From an uncultured Collinsella sp. (GTDB taxonomy: Bacteria > Actinomycetota > Coriobacteriia > Coriobacteriales > Coriobacteriaceae), in the NCBI GenBank assembly GCA_900757505.1, contig CAAEOE010000013.1, positions 54,552 through 118,551 of the forward strand: 64,000 nt of DNA, read 5' to 3'. Position 1 is the first letter of the stretch. Every line of letters starts with the position of its first letter. The position numbers and the translations under genes were made by a program. Below the pieces are notes generated by a model. The model worked only from the letters and a program-made list of their open reading frames with translations, searched no databases and was not told where the DNA came from. Shown here in pieces: positions 34,605 to 42,476 of this stretch.

Positions 34605-35474
34605 ATGCAGACGGGTATGTATGCGATTAGCGAGATGGCGAGCTTGTTTAACGTTTCGCGCCAAACGCTCATCTACTACGACAAGATCGGTCTGTTTAAA
34701 CCCGCCGTGGTTAACGAAAAAGGCTACCGTTTCTATTCGCCCACGCAGATCCCGCTCATGCGTCTGATCTGCATGCTGCGCGACTTGGGACTGGAACTCG
34801 ATGAGATCGATCGCCTGACCTCGACGTTCGACATTGGAGAGATGACCGATCACCTGCGCTCGCGGGTGCAGGCGCTCGACGAGCAGATTGCCGGGCTCAA
34901 AGCCGAGCGCGCGAGCGTGCAGGAGCGGCTGAGTTTTTACGACGAGGCGGTCTATTGGCGCGAGCGCGAGGGCAAACCGGAGCTCAAGCAATTCGAGCGC
35001 CGCTACGTGGTCTTTGAGGAGTTCCCGAGCGATATCGAGCGTGGCCGCTCGATGCTGCACCCCACGCTCATGCGGGCGATTCTGCGCATGCGTGCGCTCA
35101 CGGGCACACGCCCCATGCACGGTTGGGGCGCCATGCTGCGTCGCGAGGCGCTGCATTCCGACGACCCCATCGCCGGTGCCGGTTCCTTTGCCGTGTTGCC
35201 GCGCGGTGCCGAGGAGCTGCTGCCGAGCGATCCTGCCGAGCTGGCAGAGATCGGCATCGAAGTGCTGCCCGAGGGCACATACCTGTGCATGAGCCGCTGG
35301 GGCATGCCGTACGAACCCGAGGGCATTCGTGCCATCGTGGCATGCATGGACGAGCACGCACTCCAGCCCATCGGCGATGCCTTCGATTTTTGCTACCTCG
35401 ATACCACCAGCTACGACGAGTCCCACCAAGAGGACTTCTGCTGCATCCAAATCCCCGTAGCCCTCCAGATGTGA
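34605..35474 (+). CDS. MerR-family regulator with effector-binding C-terminal domain
   Basis: A 289-aa regulator. The N-terminal MerR helix-turn-helix (residues 4-75) reads YAISEMASLFNVSRQTLIYY, DKIGLFKPAVVNEKGYRFY and the Ile/Leu-rich LICMLRDLGLELDEI. A coiled coil (about 80-120) follows, then a C-terminal GyrI/BltR-like effector domain. Cys residues are not arranged as a metal site, so a small-molecule effector is likely. It directly follows the prFMN decarboxylase genes and may control them in response to the aromatic acid (inference). ATG 34605 has CGGGAGG. Its TGA stop lies inside a 31-bp palindrome. Confidence 0.9.
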   Translation: MQTGMYAISEMASLFNVSRQTLIYYDKIGLFKPAVVNEKGYRFYSPTQIPLMRLICMLRDLGLELDEIDRLTSTFDIGEMTDHLRSRVQALDEQIAGLKAERASVQERLSFYDEAVYWREREGKPELKQFERRYVVFEEFPSDIERGRSMLHPTLMRAILRMRALTGTRPMHGWGAMLRREALHSDDPIAGAGSFAVLPRGAEELLPSDPAELAEIGIEVLPEGTYLCMSRWGMPYEPEGIRAIVACMDEHALQPIGDAFDFCYLDTTSYDESHQEDFCCIQIPVALQM

Positions 35475-35499
35475 CAAGAGGACAGTCCCTTTGTCACAT
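35469..35499. repeat. 31-bp palindrome containing the MerR stop codon
   Basis: ATGTGACAAGAGGACAGTCC continuing CTTTGTCACAT. The TGA at 35472-35474 ends the MerR frame, so the repeat has become part of the gene. Confidence 0.85.
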
Positions 35500-35519
35500 T
35501 CGCGGCATGGCTGCCGCCC

Positions 35520-35585
35520 AAACCGTCACAACATTCGATGAAAATCTCGAAAACGAGGAAAAGCGTCGAATGTTGTGATGGTTTT
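35520..35585. repeat. 67-bp AACCGTCACAACATTCG hairpin, copy 2
   Basis: Nearly identical to 30598-30664, with the same loop, and again just after a 31-bp palindrome. It lies between the MerR gene and the next gene. Confidence 0.85.
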
Positions 35586-35669
35586 CCTATCTGTGCCGGC
35601 GAGCCGCCGTGCCGTCTGGGGGTATAAGGCTAGCAAGTGTTTATTTGCGAGGCCAAGGGGGCGCCCCGT

Positions 35670-36545
35670 ATGGATATCGATAGCTTTGAATGGTGGTACA
35701 GCGAGGGCGAGGCTCCGGATGAGGTGTGGGACGAGCCCTTGCCAAGTGATGAGTTGAGCGACGGGACCGATGTGGACTCCGATGCTGGCGATGCGCTTGA
35801 CTCGGATGCCGATTCCGCCCCCGCCGAGCCCCTGACCTTTGAGCAGGCTTGGGCCCAGGCCGAGGCCGACGAGGCAAAGGCCGATGCCACGGCCACGCTG
35901 GGTGAGCCAGCCGACATGTCCATCTCGCCGGCCAAGACCCCGCAGCCGCGCCACACCATCGACCCCGGCAGCACGGCATCCTTCAGCATACTCGACGTGC
36001 CCGCGCAGGGTGCCCAGGCGCCCGCCCCCACGCGTCGCCCCAACCTGGCTCGCGAGGAAGACGCGGCCCGCCGTTCACCGCTCGGCCCCATCCTCATCGC
36101 CTTCATGGCCGGCGTCATCGCTTGCTCGGCGATCGGAAATGTCTGGAGCCACGTGGAGCAACAGCGCAAGGACGCCGCCAAGGTCGAGATGTCTGTCGAG
36201 CAATCGCTCAGCCGCACGCGCTCGGTGCATGTGTCGGTCGAGGTTAAGGACGGCGCGACGTGGGATACCGCGCGCGGCGATAGCCAAATGCTCGTCCATA
36301 TTGTGGGCCGCACGCTCAGGGGACAAGCAATCGACGAGTATCAATACGTTAATTCCGAAGGTGACGGCATCGAGCTCAAGCCCGGCGACTACGAGCTCAC
36401 GGTTGATGAGCCGCCCGTCGCCACCGACGGCACGCGTTACCGCGCCTCAAAGCGCATGGTTCCCGTGAGCTTTAACTCGCAGGCGCCCGATACGGTCGAC
36501 AGCACGCCGCAGGGCGGGTTCGACCTTTACGCAATCGTTCAATAA
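35670..36545 (+). CDS. Single-pass membrane protein of unknown function with acidic N-terminus
   Basis: A 291-aa protein not recognised as a known family. Residues 1-130 are acidic and low in complexity (Asp/Glu/Ala/Pro-rich, beginning MDIDSFEWWYSEGEAPDEVW) and look disordered and cytoplasmic. One membrane helix follows at about 142-162 (SPLGPILIAFMAGVIACSA). The outer C-terminal domain (about 165-291) has beta-rich text such as VHVSVEVKDGATWDT and GDYELTVDEPPVATDGTRY, suggestive of an Ig-like fold. ATG 35670 with AAGGGGG is chosen over an ATG-less extension. It lies between a hairpin and the epimerase gene and may be co-transcribed with it. Confidence 0.75.
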   Translation: MDIDSFEWWYSEGEAPDEVWDEPLPSDELSDGTDVDSDAGDALDSDADSAPAEPLTFEQAWAQAEADEAKADATATLGEPADMSISPAKTPQPRHTIDPGSTASFSILDVPAQGAQAPAPTRRPNLAREEDAARRSPLGPILIAFMAGVIACSAIGNVWSHVEQQRKDAAKVEMSVEQSLSRTRSVHVSVEVKDGATWDTARGDSQMLVHIVGRTLRGQAIDEYQYVNSEGDGIELKPGDYELTVDEPPVATDGTRYRASKRMVPVSFNSQAPDTVDSTPQGGFDLYAIVQ

Positions 36546-36624
36546 CTGTGCCTGTCGCTTCTCCTTGCCGTCAAGAGTGGGACAATAGCCCTCGACACTA
36601 TTGTTTACTTTTGGAGGAAGTAAC

Positions 36625-37518
36625 ATGTCCACCGTCACTACCATCAAGCGCGGCGGCCTCACCGCGGCCATCGATTCCATGGGCGCCCAGCTCACGAGCC
36701 TTGCCCTCAACGGCAACGAGTACTTGTGGCAGGGCGACCCCGCCTTTTGGGGCAAGCATGCGCCCATCCTGTTCCCCATTGTGGGCTCGCTGCGCAACAA
36801 CACGGCAACGTCTGCGGCCGGCACCTGCGAGATGCCGCGCCACGGACTCGCGCGCATCGTCGAGCACAAGCTGGTCGAGGTCTCCGAGGACGGCTCGTCT
36901 GTCACCTACGAGATTGCCGACACGCCCGAGTCGCTCAAGGCCTTCCCGTTCCACTTTAAGCTCAACATGACCTATGCTCTGACCGGCGACGCCACGCTCA
37001 CGCAGACCTTTACCGTCACCAACACCGGCGACGTTGACCTGCCGTTCTCGGTGGGCGGTCACCCCGCATTTAACGTGCCCGCTCCTGGTGCCGAGGACGA
37101 GGCGTTCGAGGATTACGAGCTGGCGTTTACCGAGGCTTGGACCAACGAGGCTCCCATCATCACGCCCGATGGCCTCATGACGTTTGAGGGTAGCTACAAG
37201 GCGCCCGATAACTCTGACGCGCTGCCCATCACGCACCGCAGCTTCGATAACGATGCCATCATGTTCACCGATACCCCGGGCTCCACGCTCACGCTGCGCG
37301 GCCGCAAGTCGGGCCACGGCGTCAAGATCGACTTTGAGGGCTTTAAGTACATTGGCGTGTGGTCTGCCGCCAACGATGCTCCGTTTGTGGCGCTCGAGCC
37401 CTGGACCGGTCACACCACCATGGACACCGAGGACGACGTCTTTGAGCACAAGGTCAACACCATTACGCTGGCGCCGGGCGAGACGGACGTCCGCAGCTTT
37501 AGCGTCACCCTGCTCTAG
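36625..37518 (+). CDS. Aldose 1-epimerase family protein (LacX-like)
   Basis: A 297-aa beta-sandwich protein related to galactose mutarotase. It shows AAIDSMGAQLTSLALNGNEYLWQGDP at the N-terminus (split; residues 12-37), the catalytic His in VGGHPAFNVP (about 140-149) and the catalytic Glu in ALEPWTGHTT (about 262-271). MPRHGLAR holds a further conserved His. The LacX subgroup's sugar substrate is usually unknown. GGAGGAAG precedes ATG 36625. It is followed two bases after its stop by composite repeat copy 2. Confidence 0.9.
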   Translation: MSTVTTIKRGGLTAAIDSMGAQLTSLALNGNEYLWQGDPAFWGKHAPILFPIVGSLRNNTATSAAGTCEMPRHGLARIVEHKLVEVSEDGSSVTYEIADTPESLKAFPFHFKLNMTYALTGDATLTQTFTVTNTGDVDLPFSVGGHPAFNVPAPGAEDEAFEDYELAFTEAWTNEAPIITPDGLMTFEGSYKAPDNSDALPITHRSFDNDAIMFTDTPGSTLTLRGRKSGHGVKIDFEGFKYIGVWSAANDAPFVALEPWTGHTTMDTEDDVFEHKVNTITLAPGETDVRSFSVTLL

Positions 37519-37519
37519 A

Positions 37520-37748
37520 GGTTCCGCCGTTCTAACGAACGGCGGACCGGTCGACGCTGCGCCCTTAGGTTCCGCCGTTCTGACGAACGGCGGGCCGGTC
37601 GACGCTGCGCGCCACCCAGAGCGACAATTTGCCATTCAAAAGGCACGGCATGACCAGAAGGTCTATGCCCTGCCTTTTTCATGCCAACTTGTTCGCTCTG
37701 GGCGGCGCTCGCTGGCATTGCCAAAACATCGACGTTCCCAATGACTAC
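37520..37748. repeat. Composite palindromic repeat, copy 2 (A-A-B-C-D)
   Basis: Two A hairpins, 37520-37548 and 37568-37596 (GGTTCCGCCGTTC/GAACGGCGGACC type). Module B at 37616-37701 (CCAGAGCGACAATTTG... ending TTGTTCGCTCTGG), with inner loop GACCAGAAGGTC. Half of module D at 37731-37748 (GACGTTCCCAATGACTAC, inverted relative to copy 1). It begins directly after the epimerase stop. Confidence 0.8.
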
Positions 37749-37846
37749 CGTGTGTCTATTAATTTTTCGAGCTTGTGCTGCGCTGCTGGTCGCTGGCGTA
37801 TATCCTGTTAAGTCGTCAGCATACGATTCAACAGGGAAGGCAGATT

Positions 37847-38773
37847 ATGCATTCTCCCCATCAACGCGACGCGCATCCACAGCCGGTGTGCAGCCGTCGC
37901 ATCTTTTTGGGTAGCGCTCTCGCTGCGAGCGCTTCCGTCGTCGCCGGCGCGCTCGCCGGCTGTCAGCGCCCGTCCACGCTCAAGGTGGTTCAGCCCACGA
38001 CGGGCGGCGGTCGCGACGACCTGTCCGATTCCGTGATCGGCAAGGACAAGATCCGCATTGGCATGGAAGCGGCCTACGCCCCGTACAACTGGCAGGTTTC
38101 CGAAGCCAGTGAGTACACCATCCCCATCGACAACGTGCAGGGCGCCTATGCCGATGGCTACGACGTGCAGATCGCCAAGATCGTCTGCAAGGCCCTCGGC
38201 GGCGAGCCCGTTGCCGTCAAGCAGAGCTTCTCGGGCCTTATCGATTCGCTCAACAACGGCCAGATCGACCTCATCATCGCCGGTATGAGTGCCACGCCCG
38301 AGCGCGAGGAGTCGGTCGGCTTCTCCGACCCGTACTTCATTGGCTACTTTGGCCTGTTCGTAAAAGAGGGCTCGCCCTACCAGAACGCCACCAAGCTCAG
38401 CGACTTCAGTGGTGCCACGGTACTCGGCCAAAAGGACACCATGCTCGACACCGTCATCGACGAGATCCCGGGCGTCGTCCACAAGAACCCGGTCGATTCG
38501 GTTCCCACGGTGTTCTCGAACCTGCTGCAGGGCACGTGCGATGCCGTGACCTACAACACCGAGAACGAGAAGGGCTATATGGCCCAAAATCCGGGCATTG
38601 TCCCTATTCATTTTGCCGAGGGCGAGGGCTTTAAGCAGGAGATCGCGGCAAACGTCGGCTGCCGCAAGGGCTCGGACAAGCTGCTTAAACTCATCGACAA
38701 GACACTCAAGGGCATTAGCCAAGAGGAACGCGACCAAATGTGGGACGCGTGCCTCGACCGCCAGCCGGCATAG
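37847..38773 (+). CDS. Amino-acid ABC transporter substrate-binding lipoprotein
   Basis: A 308-aa extracytoplasmic binding protein of the polar amino-acid (SBP_bac_3) family. The signal peptide begins SRRIFLGSALAASASVV, a possible twin-arginine style, and ends with a lipobox LAGC (Cys at about 43). The mature domain shows the family signature GYDVQIAKIVCKALGGEP (about 104-121) and DLIIAGMSATPEREESVGFSDPY (split; about 140-162). It is the first gene of a binding protein-permease-ATPase operon. AGGGAAGG precedes ATG 37847. Substrate is probably glutamine, arginine, cystine or similar, and sequence does not decide. Confidence 0.93.
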   Translation: MHSPHQRDAHPQPVCSRRIFLGSALAASASVVAGALAGCQRPSTLKVVQPTTGGGRDDLSDSVIGKDKIRIGMEAAYAPYNWQVSEASEYTIPIDNVQGAYADGYDVQIAKIVCKALGGEPVAVKQSFSGLIDSLNNGQIDLIIAGMSATPEREESVGFSDPYFIGYFGLFVKEGSPYQNATKLSDFSGATVLGQKDTMLDTVIDEIPGVVHKNPVDSVPTVFSNLLQGTCDAVTYNTENEKGYMAQNPGIVPIHFAEGEGFKQEIAANVGCRKGSDKLLKLIDKTLKGISQEERDQMWDACLDRQPA

Positions 38774-38782
38774 GGAGGCAGC

Positions 38783-39931
38783 ATGAAAACCATCAATCGT
38801 CTGGCCTCCTTTATCAAGGCCGACCACCGTTATGTGTACCTGGGCACGAGTGTCATCGCGGCGCTTGGCCTGGCGTTTAGCCAGCGCAACCCCACGCCGC
38901 TGAGCTTCTTGGCGCCCACCGGTATCTTCCAGGATTGCCTTTGGGCAATCCTTTGGGCCTGGCTCGTCGTGTCGGCGGCGGCGCTCGTCACCAAACTCAT
39001 GCACTGGAATGACTATCGCGAAACGTCGCCGTTCGCATCCGAGCGCTTCCGTCGTGGCGCACGCTTGGGCAGCTATGTCGTGGTTGCCATCGCGGCGATC
39101 TTTTTCGTGGACCGCTGCGTCATGTCGTTTATCGACCTGGTACAGGTGAGCATCGTCTCGGACTCCAACCCCAGCGACTTTTTGTCGAGCCTGGTCTACA
39201 TGACCTACAAGAGCGGGGACTTCTTTATCCGCGGTATCGAGATCACCATCGCGCTTGCCACCTTCGGCACCGTCATCGCATTCTTCCTGGCGTTGCTCTT
39301 TGTGTTCCTGCGTATTCAGACCTTCGATCGCGTGGACAACGACCTGGTGCGCTTCTTTAAGAGCATTGGCCGCGGCTTTGCGACCATCTACTCCACCATC
39401 GTGCGCGGCACGCCCATGATGGTCCAGGGTCTGCTCATCTATTACGCGGGTTTCACCGTTTTGCGCGGCATGGGCTTCGAGACCGCCCAGGCCAACCAGA
39501 TCTGGAGTACCTTCACCGCCGGCCTCGTCACCATCTCGCTCAACTCCACCGCCTACATGATGGAGGTCCTGCGCGGCGGCATCGAGTCCATCGACCCCGG
39601 CCAGGCCGAGGCAGCGCGCTCGCTGGGTCTTTCGCAGTGGCAAGCCATGCGCAAAGTCGTGTTCCCCCAGGGCATTAAAAACGCGATTCCGGCGCTCACC
39701 AACGAGCTCATCATCAACATCAAGGACTCGTCGGTGCTCTCGGTCATCGGCGTGTTCGACCTCATGTACGCCACCACCACCGTCGCCGGCGTGTACTACC
39801 GCCAGATGGAGGTCTACTGCGTGGCGCTCGTGGTCTACCTGATCCTGACGCTCGTGGCGAGCCGCCTGCTCGAAGCCTTTGGCAAAAAGCTCGGCGCCGA
39901 GGCCCCTGCCACGCTGCCCAGCTCTAACTAG
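38783..39931 (+). CDS. Amino-acid ABC transporter permease (HisM/GlnP type) with extended N-terminus
   Basis: A 382-aa inner-membrane permease. The C-terminal 220 residues form the standard polar amino-acid permease with the EAA loop [26 protein letters not shown] (split; about 270-295) and [10 protein letters not shown]. In front are about 150 additional residues with three hydrophobic segments (about 15-33, 45-65, 87-110) that simple HisM-type permeases lack; the usual length is about 220-240. It is nine bases after the binding-protein gene, with GGGAGG upstream of ATG 38783. Confidence 0.92.
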   Translation: MKTINRLASFIKADHRYVYLGTSVIAALGLAFSQRNPTPLSFLAPTGIFQDCLWAILWAWLVVSAAALVTKLMHWNDYRETSPFASERFRRGARLGSYVVVAIAAIFFVDRCVMSFIDLVQVSIVSDSNPSDFLSSLVYMTYKSGDFFIRGIEITIALATFGTVIAFFLALLFVFLRIQTFDRVDNDLVRFFKSIGRGFATIYSTIVRGTPMMVQGLLIYYAGFTVLRGMGFETAQANQIWSTFTAGLVTISLNSTAYMMEVLRGGIESIDPGQAEAARSLGLSQWQAMRKVVFPQGIKNAIPALTNELIINIKDSSVLSVIGVFDLMYATTTVAGVYYRQMEVYCVALVVYLILTLVASRLLEAFGKKLGAEAPATLPSSN

Positions 39932-39953
39932 GCTTAAGACGAGGAGAATCATC

Positions 39954-40739
39954 ATGGCAGATACCGCCACTACCGGCGTTGCGGCCGCCGCACAGACCAA
40001 TGAGCCGCTCATCCGCGTCGAGGGCCTGCGCAAGAGCTTCGGCTCGCTCGAGGTACTCAAAGGCATCGACCTGTCCGTCAAATCAGGCGAGGTCGTCACC
40101 ATTATCGGCGCCTCGGGCTCGGGCAAGTCGACCTTCCTGCGTTGCCTCAACCTGCTCGAGACCCCGGACGCGGGCCACATCTGGTTCCACGGCCAGGACC
40201 TTACGGCCGAGCGCTGCAATATCAATAAACTCCGCGAGGACATCGGCATGGTGTTCCAGGGCTTTAACCTGTTCAACAACATGGATGTGCTCGACAACTG
40301 CACGCTCGCGCCCGTCACGCTCAAAAAGATGAGCAAGGCCGAGGCCGAGAAGGTCGCGATGGAGCATCTGACGAGCGTGGGACTCGAAAAGTTCGCGCAC
40401 GCCGCCGTGGGCCGCCTGTCCGGTGGTCAAAAACAGCGCGTGGCCATCGCTCGTGCCCTGTGCATGAATCCGCAGATCATGCTGTTCGACGAGCCGACCT
40501 CCGCGCTCGACCCCGAGATCGTGGGAGAGGTGCTCGAGGTCATGCGCAAGCTCGCTGCCGACGGCATGACCATGGTTGTCGTCACGCACGAGATGGCCTT
40601 TGCCCGAACCGTGTCCGACCGCGTGGTCTTTATGGACAAGGGCGTGGTGCTCGAGGACGCCGCGCCGGCCGAGCTCTTCGGCAACCCCAAGCACCAGCGC
40701 ACCCGCGAGTTCCTCTCGCGTTATCTCGAGGACAAATAA
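39954..40739 (+). CDS. Amino-acid ABC transporter ATP-binding protein (GlnQ type)
   Basis: A 261-aa cytoplasmic ATPase. Walker A is [19 protein letters not shown] (about 47-65), the Q-loop [13 protein letters not shown], the signature [15 protein letters not shown], and Walker [15 protein letters not shown] with the catalytic Glu. The switch His is in VVTHEM. It powers the preceding permease and lipoprotein. ATG 39954 has GAGGAGAA. A 12-bp-stem terminator follows, ending the three-gene operon. Confidence 0.95.
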   Translation: MADTATTGVAAAAQTNEPLIRVEGLRKSFGSLEVLKGIDLSVKSGEVVTIIGASGSGKSTFLRCLNLLETPDAGHIWFHGQDLTAERCNINKLREDIGMVFQGFNLFNNMDVLDNCTLAPVTLKKMSKAEAEKVAMEHLTSVGLEKFAHAAVGRLSGGQKQRVAIARALCMNPQIMLFDEPTSALDPEIVGEVLEVMRKLAADGMTMVVVTHEMAFARTVSDRVVFMDKGVVLEDAAPAELFGNPKHQRTREFLSRYLEDK

Positions 40740-40762
40740 CCGACCGCAAACTCTTGCGTTGC

Positions 40763-40788
40763 AGGGCCGCTCCCGTGGGGCGGCCTTT
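40763..40788 (+). terminator. Terminator of the amino-acid ABC operon
   Basis: GGGCCGCTCC pairs with GGGGCGGCC, followed by TTTGT, 24 bases after the ATPase stop. Confidence 0.7.
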
Positions 40789-40811
40789 GTCGTCACAATC
40801 GAAAGGATGTC

Positions 40812-42227
40812 ATGGCCGAGGTTTGGCGCTTCTTTGCGCATGAGGACGATTTTGCCGATTTGGATGAAACTGGCGCGTGCGAGCGCCTGGGGCGCGTGCT
40901 GTCGTTTCCGACCATCTCGAGCATGGATGCCGAGGCGGTGGACTGGCAGCCGTTCGACGACCTGCGCGCCTATATGCAGCAGGCCTGGCCGCACGTATTT
41001 GCGGCGGGCGAGGTCGAGCTTATCGACCATTCGCTATTGGTGACACTTAGCGGTTCCGACCCTGCCCTCAAGCCCGTTATGCTCATGGGCCACATGGACG
41101 TGGTCCCCGTGGTGCCGGGTACCGAGGCCGACTGGACGCACGACCCCTTTAGCGGGCACGTGGACGACACCTACATCTGGGGTCGTGGCGCTATCGACAT
41201 GAAAGACCAGGTCGCAGGCATTCTCGAGGCGGTTGAGTATGCGCTGGCGCACGGCTGGGAGCACGAGCGCACCCTGCTGCTCGCCTTTGGCCAGGACGAG
41301 GAAACCACGCAGTACGGCGCGGGAGCGATCGGTCGTGTGCTCGAGGAGCGCGGTATTGAACTTGAATACCTGATCGACGAGGGCGACTACCGCATCGTTT
41401 CGGATGCCGAGTATGGCGCGGGCGAGGGCTGGCTTATGCATGCCGACCTCGCGGAGAAGGGCTATGCCGATATCGTGCTCAAGACGAAGAGTGAAGGCGG
41501 GCATTCGTCTAACCCCTACGGCGGCACATCGCTCGAGATGCTCAGTCGTGCCATCACCGCAATCTGCGATATCGAGTGGCCGCCGCGCGTGACCGACTTG
41601 CTTGCCGCCCAACTCGTCGAGTTGGGGCTCTACACGGCCGATGAGATTGCCGCCAACGGGGATGCCATTGTCTGCGATTGCCTCGCCAGCAAAAAGCTCT
41701 ATCCGCTGGTGACGACCACCTGCGCACCCACGCAGATCGAGGGTGGCAGCACCGGCGCCAACGTAATGCCGCAGGATATGTGGGCCAACATCAACTTCCG
41801 CATGCTCGAGGGCACGAGCGTGGCCGACGTTGTGGCGCGCTGCCGTGAGGCGGTTGCCGGGGCGGACCTTGCCGGTCGTGTCGAAGTGGAGCTGGGCCCC
41901 GGTAGCTCCGAACCCTCGCCGTCCCCGCGCATCGGTGGTCCCGGCCTCGAGGCGGTTCGCTCCATTGCCGCCCGCTATTTCCGTGATCCAAAGGGGACGG
42001 AGGAAAACGGATCATTCGAGCCGGTAGCAATTGTGCCCTCGACCGTAATCGGTGCGACCGACGCTGCCAACTACCAGCACATTTGCCCTGAGTGCATTCG
42101 CTTCTCGGCCTTTGTGGTTGATGACGACGAGTGTGAGTGCGGTGTCCACGGCACCAACGAGCGCATCACCCGCCGCGCCTACCTCCAGGGCATCCGCTTC
42201 ATCGTCGCTCTACTCCAAACGCTCTAG
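40812..42227 (+). CDS. M20-family metallopeptidase (carboxypeptidase/dipeptidase type)
   Basis: A 471-aa zinc peptidase. Metal ligands fit the M20 pattern: His in VMLMGHMDVVPVVPG (about 93-107), bridging Asp in IWGRGAIDMKDQ (about 126-137), and the catalytic and ligand Glu pair in AFGQDEETTQYG. A lid/dimerisation domain lies at about 220-340. A C-terminal His lies in NYQHICPECIRFS. Length and order resemble carboxypeptidase S/aminoacylase-like members. GAAAGGA precedes ATG 40812. It lies just after the amino-acid importer and may process imported peptides or acylated amino acids. Confidence 0.9.
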   Translation: MAEVWRFFAHEDDFADLDETGACERLGRVLSFPTISSMDAEAVDWQPFDDLRAYMQQAWPHVFAAGEVELIDHSLLVTLSGSDPALKPVMLMGHMDVVPVVPGTEADWTHDPFSGHVDDTYIWGRGAIDMKDQVAGILEAVEYALAHGWEHERTLLLAFGQDEETTQYGAGAIGRVLEERGIELEYLIDEGDYRIVSDAEYGAGEGWLMHADLAEKGYADIVLKTKSEGGHSSNPYGGTSLEMLSRAITAICDIEWPPRVTDLLAAQLVELGLYTADEIAANGDAIVCDCLASKKLYPLVTTTCAPTQIEGGSTGANVMPQDMWANINFRMLEGTSVADVVARCREAVAGADLAGRVEVELGPGSSEPSPSPRIGGPGLEAVRSIAARYFRDPKGTEENGSFEPVAIVPSTVIGATDAANYQHICPECIRFSAFVVDDDECECGVHGTNERITRRAYLQGIRFIVALLQTL

Positions 42228-42321
42228 CCAAAAAGCAAGCCCTTGATGCAATGAGGTCAGGTTTGTTTGTGCCAATCATTCCGTGCGGGTTATATGCAGG
42301 TTTGTCTGCGCACGCTATCAT

Positions 42322-42395
42322 GTATGGGTTAGACCGCAACTATGTACCCCATACGCGAAGGGATGCGCATGTATCTGAAGATCGACATGTTCTAG
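42322..42395 (+). other. Leader region of prfA with possible eight-codon peptide
   Basis: An inverted repeat GTATGGGT (42322-42329)/ACCCCATAC (42346-42354) is followed by GAAGGG and a tiny frame, ATG 42369 to TAG 42395, reading MYLKIDMF. The 249-bp gap 42228-42476 has no other gene. The peptide may be chance. Confidence 0.25.
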
Positions 42396-42476
42396 CCGGG
42401 CTTACCCCCGCAGTGGCGCCGTGCGCCCCATCAACTCTGCCGATTTTCACCTTCACGCATATAAAGGAGTCCCGCC

